Part shown: positions 1 through 5,643 of the stretch, in pieces | How the letters are laid out: each line of letters opens with the position of its first letter | Position numbering within the stretch: position 1 is the stretch's first letter | NCBI GenBank assembly: GCA_964482435.1 | Contig: CAYZXL010000106.1 | Span: 1 to 10,512, forward strand | Origin: CAYZXL01 sp964482435 | GTDB taxonomy: Bacteria; Auribacterota; JABMQX01 | Direction: 5' to 3' | DNA length: 10,512 bases | The notes under the pieces: generated by a model | Told to the model about the DNA's origin: nothing | Database searches by the model: none | What the model saw: the letters and a program-made list of their open reading frames with translations, nothing else | Made by a program: the position numbers and the translations under genes

Positions 1-454
1 CATTTCCAAGCACCCAGTTTTTCACAATACCCCGCAACTGTAGAAGACGGGTCAGGCTCTCTCCACCGAACATGATTCTGTGCATGCCCCGGATGTCGGT
101 ATCAGTCATCGCGATAGCGGCGTTACACCCTGTGTCAATGCAGGGGGAATCTGCGCGAAGATGATAATCGTTGTCTTCGTGAGTGTTGGCGAGGTTGTCG
201 GGCCCATTGGGGTCAAGGAAACGCGGCTCCTCCACAACGATGGCCCAGCCGCTTCCAGTCCAGTCCTGAATGCAACAACAGCCCGGCTCGCTGCACGAAT
301 TAGGCTGCGGACCGGCCGGAGCGCTGTTGCCCCAAGCAATGCAGTTCTCGATGCTCCCCTGACAGTTCGACACCCCCTGCCCGAGATGCCGGATGCAGGG
401 CACTAAGATACTTATCTTCCCGTGGCTACCAGGGGAAACGGGTGGGGTGCACAT
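1..454 (-). pseudogene. 5'-truncated beta-helix / choice-of-anchor protein, partial at left edge
   Basis: The minus strand is open from an ATG at 454-452 to the window edge (151 codons), with an in-frame TGA just upstream at 469-467. From about position 382 downward the translation is plainly the end of a beta-helix module of the family encoded at 5644-9717. It shows a last-rung motif (GSIENCIAWGNSAP), a CCIQDW strand like FCCIQGW in the intact gene, then EPRFLDP, DNDYHLRADSPCID and DIRGMHRIMFGG. The expected N-terminal parts (signal peptide, WYVD start, earlier rungs) are missing: the residues from the ATG to about position 385 have no helix character. The usual closing VDMGAYEY is not found in frame after GGESLT; a weak TV...LGAW echo in another frame near the edge suggests a second lesion. 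I read it as a relic cut at its 5' end. A short real ORF using the ATG at 454 cannot be excluded. Confidence 0.62.
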
Positions 455-594
455 CCTTTTGTAGTATCATATCTTTCTGTCCTGCCCATTCTGTCAACGG
501 CGAGACCAGTTGAAAAAAGGCGGCTGGCAGAAAAGACTTCCGGAATCTGGCTTCGGCACCGTCTTATGCTTATGAGAAGCAAAAGGGTCTGACC

Positions 595-3500
595 GTGGAA
601 GACTCCAGTCAATCACTTACTGATAAAGAACTCTGGGACGGGTTCGTTCGCGATGGCGGCGAGGAGTTTCTTAGCGCGCTCCTTGAGCGTTACAAGCTGA
701 CATTGTTCAACATAGCATTCCGGGTGCTGTACGACAGATACGGCGCGGAGGATGTTGTCCAAAAGGTTTTTGTCAAATTAGCCCGGCGCAAAGACGAGCT
801 AATCAATGTCGGGTCCCCCCAGCTGTGGCTGTATGCAAGCACGCTCAATATGTCCCTTGATGTGCAAGAGAGCATGAAAAGAAGGAAGAAACGAGAAAAG
901 GCCCAAGAGAACTCCTTCAGCACTGAGACGCCCCGGGACGCTGCTATTAGGTCCGAGCTTCGGAGTGAACTTGACATCGCCCTGGAATCCTTAAGCAGCT
1001 CCTTGCGCATTCCATTAGTTCTGCGCTACTTGCAGGGATTGTCTTATGCGGAGGTCGGCGAGGCGATGGATTTGTCCTCCGACACCGTCCGCAAGCGCGT
1101 GAAAAAGGGCTTAGGTCTGTTGAAAAAGCTTCTGATCGTACGCGGCTTGGCTGTGCCGGTTGTGGCCATCGAGGCGGGGCTGCGAACCATCCCTGCGAAA
1201 GCCGCACGGGCGGATTTCCTTGCATCCGCGGGATCAATAATCAAGGCCGCATCAGCGGCAGGTGTCGGCACAGGAGTCGCAGGAACGGCAGCATCCGTGC
1301 TGAAGGGAGGGCTAATCGTGACGGCAAAGAGTAAGATTGCAACCGGCATTGGCGCTGCCCTGCTCTTGGCGGGAGCGATTATCTACTTCGCCCCGAAGAC
1401 TACGGACAGGAGTCAAGAAACTCCGTCCCGCGTCGAAAAGCGCGCATTGCCTGACCGGGCCGATTCTGTAGTCGAAGGCGAGCAAAAGAGAGGCGGAGTT
1501 CTTTCCCCCATGCCTGAGCCAGGTATCAGTAGGCAGCCAGTCGAAGCGGAGGACTTCGACATTTCCGGCAAAGTCATTGACAGGGCCGGCAATCCCCTGG
1601 AAGGAGCAAGGGTTTACATCCTTGTGCGCGATACTACCCCCGGGGACGAGCGACGGCTAATGCACATGACCGAGCGAGATGGGACGTTCGGATTCCGCTG
1701 TCCAGACGCAAAAGAATACAGCCTGGTCGTCTCGAAGCAAGATTACGTGCGTGTGGAGCAGTTTTTCACCGGCCCGCAAAAAGACATTGTTATCATGATG
1801 CTTCTTGGCGGAGCGATCGAAGGGAAAGTCGTGGATGCTGTTACTGATGAGCCTCTGAACCAGTTCAGGATCGAAGAGTCGCGGGACGACGGATTTCCTC
1901 GCGAAGAGGAGATTTATCCGTCCGATATGGGAAAACTGTTTCGGAATCGGGAGGGGAGGTTTCGTCTCTCGGGCCTTGAGACAGGGACCTACACGCTGAC
2001 CTCGATTGCGGAAGGATACGCTCAGTCGTCCGCAAAGGGAATCAAGGTTGATCTGGAGAAGGTGACAACAGACGTGGTTATCAAGCAGCAGCCAGCCGGA
2101 GGGATTCGGGGGCGTGTCGTGGACGCCATGGGCAACCCAATCGAGTGGGCTGAAATCGTCCAGAGGACGCACCTCGCTGACGAGTATCCATCGCTGGCGA
2201 GAACTCTTGCTACGAGCGACCCGAAAGGAGAGTTCCAGATTGGCGGTCTTCCCGCGGGCACATTCACCTTCGAGGCTCGGCACGGGCACTATAGCCCGGC
2301 TGAGCGCGAGGTGGAAGTCAAGAGAGGGGAAATCACGGAAGGGGTCGAGTTCCAGCTGGTTCAAGGGGGGAGTATATCGGGTACGGTCGTGGCGGAGGCG
2401 GATTTGTCCCCCATAGCTGGCGCAAAGGTGAGACTACAAGTTGGCCCCCGCGATCCTCATAATATCATGACACACAGCGGAGGGACCACGACGGAGACGG
2501 ATTACAGCGGGCACTTCCAGTTCCCGAACGTCAAGCCGGGAACGTATTATCTCAGCGCATCGGCGATAGAGTTCGCTTATGAGACTGTTGATGACGTGAA
2601 GCTGGAGGAAAACAAACCACTCACGAATCTCACCATCAAGCTTTCTCGGGGTGGAAGACTCGTCGGAACCGTACGGGACCAGTCCGGCAAACCCATGGCC
2701 GGTGTCGAGGTCCATGCCGTATGCGTCCTTATGCAGAAAAGGGCGCGAACCGACAAGGAGGGCAATTATGTCATAACCAATTTGAAGGAGGGGAAGTATA
2801 GCGCGGGGGTGGCAGAAGTATCAACCTCGACGTTAGGTCGCTCCGAGCATTATGAGATTCAGATTGAGAACGGTAAAGAGACCCGGTTGGACATTGTTAT
2901 CGGCGGAGCGCTGAAAGTCCATGGAAAGGTCACCCGTGGCGGCCAGCCGCAGGCGGGACTGGAAGTTGTGCTTCAGAGCTCTCTGAAGACCGGTGTCGCC
3001 ACAAAGAGCTTCGTCACAGCAAGCGACAAAACAGACCCGGACGGGTATTACGAAATTGGCAACCTGAAGCCAGGGGAATATACACTGATCGTCACAAGCG
3101 TACCCCTCCGAACGGAAATCGTGTTGGCCGACGCGGATGTCGAAAAAAACATTCAGCTTCCGGAAGGCGGCATATCCGGCAGAGTTCTTGACGCCGAAAC
3201 AGGAAAGCCCATCGAAGGAGTGAAGGTAGGCTTTCAACCGAGGCAGGCCAGAGACCTCCTCGAAGCGTACAATCTTAAAAGGGGCTACCGCCCTTCAGAC
3301 ACAACGGACTCGGAAGGCAGGTACAAGTTTTCAGGTGTTGAGGACGGGCTCTACTTCGTTCTCGCGGAGAAAGATGGTTACGCGCCGCAGGCATCGAGCG
3401 CCGAGGTGCACAATTCTCAAGGTCCTTCAGACCTCAACCTTCTCCTCAGCAGGGGCACGACTCTTCGTGGACGGGCCACAGGAACTGATCCTTCACGACC

Positions 3501-3990
3501 GGTCCAGGAAATATTTTTGTCGGCGAGGGATTCCAACGGACTGATCGTGCATTCGGGGAACATGAACCTCACGCCGGATGGCGAGTATGAAACGGCCGTG
3601 TTATCCCCGGGCGAGTACGCAATCTCCGTGGAGGGGAAAGGGTATGCTCCCGCAACGAAGAAGGTGAGAGTCGTTGCCGGAGCTGATAACAGGGCCGACT
3701 TTGTGCTGCCCGCTGGCGGGACGCTCATCCTCAGGGTGGTTGATGATACGGGTAACCTTGTCCCGGGAGTACAAAGGAAAGTCCTGGATGAGGAGGGTAA
3801 CTACTGGCTGCCCTTCTTCCCGGCTACCGAAGACACCTGGCAGGAAGGGGTATCCGTTACTCCCCACCTCTCGGCGGGCGAATACCGCGTGGAGCTTAGC
3901 GCACCGGGATATCGAGATGAGTCCCTGAATGTCATCGTTCGCGAAGCGGACACAACCGACATGACGGTACGGCTCAAAGAGTCGCGTTGA
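595..3990 (+). CDS. Membrane-anchored ECF-type sigma factor fused to nine carboxypeptidase-regulatory-like repeats
   Basis: This 1131-residue protein joins a transcription factor to a large extracytoplasmic array. Residues about 25-95 are sigma-70 region 2, with the core AEDVVQKVFVKLARR and the helix WLYASTLNMSLD followed by a basic stretch. Residues about 128-180 are region 4, with a helix-turn-helix around LSYAEVGEAMDLSSDTVRKRV. A hydrophobic, Ala/Gly-rich linker (185-240) leads to a single membrane helix (248-266) preceded by basic residues (KSK), which predicts sigma inside and the rest outside. Residues 323-1126 hold nine repeats of 80-95 residues. The start is GTG at 595: the frame opens after TGA 511-513, no ATG, GTG or TTG lies between, and AAGGG at 583-587 sits 7 nt upstream. 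Membrane-tethered sigma factors with C-terminal extensions are known in planctomycetes; the signal sensed here is unknown. No anti-sigma gene is adjacent, so release by proteolysis or control in cis is possible but unproven. Confidence 0.9.
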   Translation: MEDSSQSLTDKELWDGFVRDGGEEFLSALLERYKLTLFNIAFRVLYDRYGAEDVVQKVFVKLARRKDELINVGSPQLWLYASTLNMSLDVQESMKRRKKREKAQENSFSTETPRDAAIRSELRSELDIALESLSSSLRIPLVLRYLQGLSYAEVGEAMDLSSDTVRKRVKKGLGLLKKLLIVRGLAVPVVAIEAGLRTIPAKAARADFLASAGSIIKAASAAGVGTGVAGTAASVLKGGLIVTAKSKIATGIGAALLLAGAIIYFAPKTTDRSQETPSRVEKRALPDRADSVVEGEQKRGGVLSPMPEPGISRQPVEAEDFDISGKVIDRAGNPLEGARVYILVRDTTPGDERRLMHMTERDGTFGFRCPDAKEYSLVVSKQDYVRVEQFFTGPQKDIVIMMLLGGAIEGKVVDAVTDEPLNQFRIEESRDDGFPREEEIYPSDMGKLFRNREGRFRLSGLETGTYTLTSIAEGYAQSSAKGIKVDLEKVTTDVVIKQQPAGGIRGRVVDAMGNPIEWAEIVQRTHLADEYPSLARTLATSDPKGEFQIGGLPAGTFTFEARHGHYSPAEREVEVKRGEITEGVEFQLVQGGSISGTVVAEADLSPIAGAKVRLQVGPRDPHNIMTHSGGTTTETDYSGHFQFPNVKPGTYYLSASAIEFAYETVDDVKLEENKPLTNLTIKLSRGGRLVGTVRDQSGKPMAGVEVHAVCVLMQKRARTDKEGNYVITNLKEGKYSAGVAEVSTSTLGRSEHYEIQIENGKETRLDIVIGGALKVHGKVTRGGQPQAGLEVVLQSSLKTGVATKSFVTASDKTDPDGYYEIGNLKPGEYTLIVTSVPLRTEIVLADADVEKNIQLPEGGISGRVLDAETGKPIEGVKVGFQPRQARDLLEAYNLKRGYRPSDTTDSEGRYKFSGVEDGLYFVLAEKDGYAPQASSAEVHNSQGPSDLNLLLSRGTTLRGRATGTDPSRPVQEIFLSARDSNGLIVHSGNMNLTPDGEYETAVLSPGEYAISVEGKGYAPATKKVRVVAGADNRADFVLPAGGTLILRVVDDTGNLVPGVQRKVLDEEGNYWLPFFPATEDTWQEGVSVTPHLSAGEYRVELSAPGYRDESLNVIVREADTTDMTVRLKESR
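1303..1320 (+). promoter_or_regulatory. Possible internal ribosome binding site and GTG start inside the sigma fusion gene
   Basis: AAGGGAGG at 1303-1310 is a near-ideal Shine-Dalgarno sequence, 7 nt before an in-frame GTG at 1318-1320 (codon 242). Starting there would give an 890-residue product without sigma regions 2 and 4 that begins V/M-TAKSK and runs straight into the membrane helix, the layout of a signal-anchored protein. The same bases also encode LKGGLIV of the fusion, so the match may be chance. It may instead be a trace of two once-separate genes. Confidence 0.35.
1561..3972 (+). repeat. Nine tandem carboxypeptidase-regulatory-like domains (protein-level repeat)
   Basis: Nine units begin with a G-x-V-x-D-x-x-G-x-P-[ILM]-x-G-x-x-V type strand pair, at about residues 323, 405, 503, 593, 687, 773, 859, 956 and 1042 of the sigma fusion. 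Most continue with a D-x-x-G-x-[FY] turn and an LxxGxY strand (for example LKPGEYTL, LPAGTFTF, LSPGEYAI). Clear openings include ISGKVIDRAGNPLEGARV, IRGRVVDAMGNPIEWAEI and ISGRVLDAETGKPIEGVKV. Units 2, 8 and 9 are the most divergent. Such domains form Ig-like beta sandwiches used as spacers or binding modules outside the cytoplasm. The units are diverged at DNA level, so this is an old array and not a recent expansion. Confidence 0.85.
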
Positions 3991-4090
3991 GCTTGAGAAT
4001 CGTGTTTGGGTCGTCCCCGGACGGCCGGAGACTGGCCGGGCGGATCCCAGCACACGAAACGGGCGGCCTAATTTCTGCATGAGAATTTGA

Positions 4091-4096
4091 GAGGAG
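4091..4096 (+). promoter_or_regulatory. Ribosome binding site that decides the lipoprotein start
   Basis: GAGGAG at 4091-4096 lies 8 nt before the ATG at 4105. The longer frame would start at TTG 4087, upstream of this site, and would add six residues (start plus RGANT) ahead of the signal peptide. The ATG is therefore preferred. Confidence 0.75.
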
Positions 4097-4104
4097 CAAA
4101 CACA

Positions 4105-4962
4105 ATGACCTCAAGAGGCTTGGCAGCAGCGGTTTCTGCAGCGGTTCTGTGTGTGGTTGCCGGCTGCGGCGAGGAGACCTCGGACGAGCGTCTGGTCGAG
4201 ATAGCCGTCAAGCTGGAGAAGCAGCAACAGGCGGTTGACCGACTAACCGCAAAGATCGAGGAAATTGAGAAAAGGCTCGAGGAAATCGAGAAGTCTCGCG
4301 AAAACGTCTCCGCGTCTCCAGGTCCTCCAAAGGCGACGCCCGAGGACACGAGGAAGCCCCCCGGGCCTGCCAGAAACCTCTCTGGCATTCTGAAACAGTT
4401 GAACGTTAACCCAAATCTGCTCGCCGGGGCTAAAGAGAACTTGATGGAATACGCAGAGCAACTTGTGGCTCGCGCTGCGGCATGGCGGGCGATGGGCGAA
4501 CCGGAGGAGCTCTCCCGAAAGTTGGACATTCTCGTGGAGAACTTCTCAGCAGAGGTTGGCAATCCGACGCTGAGAGAGAAACTTGCGGGTGATGTGGAAC
4601 GGCTGAAAATGAGGTTCCTGGCGCCTATAACGCCCGAACAGCAACGTGAGCAGGCTCGTCAGATCACTCTCGAGGCAATCGGCGTGATGTCTAATGATGA
4701 CACATCCAGACAGTGGCTCGAAACACAATTGAAGGCACTGGACGAGGCCACGAACCCTCTGGAGGTCGCCGCAAGGGTTAATGTCACCCTTGAGTTGTGG
4801 AAGGCATGGGAGGTTTCCCAGCTTGCCCAGAGGAATAACGTCCTGCCGGAGATGATGGAAGAGTCTGGCCTTACATTGTCTACCGAAGCGGCGGACTACA
4901 TTCCAGCAGAGGTGACGGAAAGGCTTGGCGTCACCCCGTCTCCAGTCCCACGCCCCTTCTGA
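4105..4962 (+). CDS. Predicted lipoprotein with N-terminal coiled coil, function unknown
   Basis: A 285-residue protein not assigned to a named family. Residues 1-21 are a type II signal peptide: basic start (SR), hydrophobic core, and lipobox VAGC with the lipidated Cys at 21; the next residue is Gly, so outer-membrane targeting is possible. Residues 28-67 are a charged coiled coil with a strict 3-4 pattern at L30, I33, L37, V44, L47, I51, I54, L58 and I61; the core position at 40 is Gln. A Pro-rich hinge (70-90, SPGPPKATPEDTRKPPGP) separates it from a helical, Glu/Leu/Arg-rich region (92-255) and a short Pro-rich tail. It lies 114 nt after the sigma fusion gene on the same strand with no convincing terminator between, so co-transcription is possible. 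A spacer or oligomeric scaffold anchored in the envelope fits the sequence, but that role is inferred from architecture alone. Confidence 0.85.
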   Translation: MTSRGLAAAVSAAVLCVVAGCGEETSDERLVEIAVKLEKQQQAVDRLTAKIEEIEKRLEEIEKSRENVSASPGPPKATPEDTRKPPGPARNLSGILKQLNVNPNLLAGAKENLMEYAEQLVARAAAWRAMGEPEELSRKLDILVENFSAEVGNPTLREKLAGDVERLKMRFLAPITPEQQREQARQITLEAIGVMSNDDTSRQWLETQLKALDEATNPLEVAARVNVTLELWKAWEVSQLAQRNNVLPEMMEESGLTLSTEAADYIPAEVTERLGVTPSPVPRPF

Positions 4963-5055
4963 GGCACTCTACAGAACTCGTAAAAGTATTTGAACCGAGC
5001 CAGGAGAAGAGGCGACCGCTCGCCGGCAGACCTGGAAGAGAGGGCGTCACCCGCA

Positions 5056-5089
5056 GCGGAAAACGGGGAAATCGTATCTCATTTTCCGC
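5056..5089 (+). repeat. Inverted repeat, 8-bp arms
   Basis: GCGGAAAA at 5056-5063 is the exact reverse complement of TTTTCCGC at 5082-5089, with an 18-nt loop. It lies about 95 nt after the lipoprotein stop codon. There is no T-run after the stem on either strand, so it does not match a standard terminator; it could be an mRNA 3'-end structure or a protein site. Confidence 0.5.
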
Positions 5090-5210
5090 CCGAGGATCGA
5101 GAATTCCCGGATGATTAAACGCATCTTGCGACGACCAAAAATCGGGTCCACGCATTCGCAACGCCCGGGGCCCTCGCAGCAGGCTATAAGAGCGCCTGTT
5201 ATGAACCTGC

Positions 5211-5254
5211 CAGAAACCTTTTCGCTTTTATGCTCGACCCACCTGGCGTTTCTG
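5211..5254 (+). repeat. Inverted repeat, 7-bp arms, with an outer GCGCC/GGCGC pair
   Basis: CAGAAAC at 5211-5217 and GTTTCTG at 5248-5254 are exact reverse complements 30 nt apart. They are flanked by a second complementary pair, GCGCC at 5192-5196 and GGCGC at 5260-5264. A nested fold is possible, but the spacing between inner and outer arms is unequal (14 and 5 nt) and support is modest. Confidence 0.3.
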
Positions 5255-5393
5255 TTGAGGGCGCCGCGCTTCAAGCATTGTGAAAGAGAAGGCTGGTCCA
5301 AAGGAGCGACCGTAGCCGAAACGAGATTCTGGGATCTTCGTTGAGTATAGTTTACTATCTATTCCATCGTTGCGAGTAGGCACGTACAGTGGC

Positions 5394-5408
5394 GAAGGCG
5401 ACGCCTTC
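5394..5408 (+). repeat. Tight palindrome GAAGGC-GAC-GCCTTC
   Basis: Two perfect 6-bp arms (5394-5399 and 5403-5408) flank a 3-nt centre, about 145 nt upstream of the TATAAT box of the beta-helix gene. No T-run follows. It could be a stable small hairpin or an operator-like site; there is no direct sign of function. Confidence 0.4.
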
Positions 5409-5526
5409 ATGAGGGGAGTTTCTTTAGACCACAACACTGTGCCTCTGGGTTATTCTCCTTCAAGCGTGTTGAAAGGGCCGCGGCGCTCGCGTGCGTGCCT
5501 GACTCGCCAGCATCTCAAAATATCCA

Positions 5527-5557
5527 TTGCGTCGGACGAAGCGGCGCGGTATATAAT
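5527..5557 (+). promoter_or_regulatory. Likely promoter of the beta-helix gene
   Basis: A perfect -10 box TATAAT lies at 5552-5557, about 87 nt before the start codon. The only -35 candidate is TTGCGT at 5527-5532, with a long 19-nt spacer, so this would be a primary-sigma promoter with a weak -35 or one needing an activator. The predicted start of transcription is near 5564, just where the leader fold begins. It does not resemble the GGAAC/CGT pattern of many ECF promoters, so the sequence gives no support for control by the upstream sigma fusion. Confidence 0.45.
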
Positions 5558-5562
5558 TTGTG

Positions 5563-5637
5563 TCCGGTCGGGACTTTCATTTTGTTCGGTAGCCTTTCGG
5601 GACGGAAGGGCTTGGTGACCCCGGACCGGAAGGGGAG
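5563..5637 (+). promoter_or_regulatory. Structured mRNA leader before the beta-helix gene
   Basis: Two nested helices can form. The inner hairpin pairs AGCCTTTC (5591-5598) with GAAGGGCT (5605-5612) around a 6-nt loop GGGACG: 8 bp with one T-G wobble. The outer helix pairs TCCGGTCGGG (5563-5572) with 5620-5630, 10 bp with G5623 bulged. The outer arm includes the first bases of the ribosome binding site GGAAGGGGAG (5628-5637), so folding could mask part of it. No known riboswitch class is recognised. Confidence 0.4.
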
Positions 5638-5643
5638 TCAACC

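Larger units (their letters stand above)
4963..5526 (+). other. Long gene-poor region with inverted repeats
   Basis: About 560 nt between the lipoprotein gene and the beta-helix promoter. The longest open frames on either strand (60-85 codons) show no recognisable motif, signal peptide or convincing ribosome binding site, and I treat them as chance. The stretch holds several short perfect inverted repeats, listed separately, and an AT-rich patch at 5341-5365. No tRNA, CRISPR, insertion sequence or textbook rho-independent terminator is visible. It may carry an unrecognised RNA or eroded coding sequence. Confidence 0.5.

Noticed and set aside
80..406. Plus-strand open frame of 108 codons at the left edge.
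   Set aside because: It is the antisense shadow of the beta-helix relic, whose minus-strand translation carries recognisable family motifs.
542..570. Possible ECF-type autoregulatory promoter before the sigma gene (GGAAT at 542-546, GTCTTA at 561-566).
   Set aside because: The spacing is about 3 nt shorter than the usual ECF layout and the -35 lacks the final AAC. TATGCT at 565-570 as a -10 box has no matching -35 either.
1657..2364. Minus-strand open frame of 235 codons opposite the sigma fusion gene.
   Set aside because: No recognisable motif or ribosome binding site; it lies wholly within a well-supported gene on the other strand.
4022..4038. Terminator between the sigma gene and the lipoprotein gene (CGGCC/GGCCG around a 7-nt loop).
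   Set aside because: Only a 5-bp stem and no T-run after it.
5011..5024. Hairpin GGCGA-CCGC-TCGCC after the lipoprotein gene as a rho-independent terminator.
   Set aside because: Short stem and no following T-run.
5111..5344. Small + strand open frame in the long gap (77 codons, starting MIKRILRRPK).
   Set aside because: No convincing ribosome binding site, no hydrophobic or domain signature, and overlapping open frames on the other strand look equally random.
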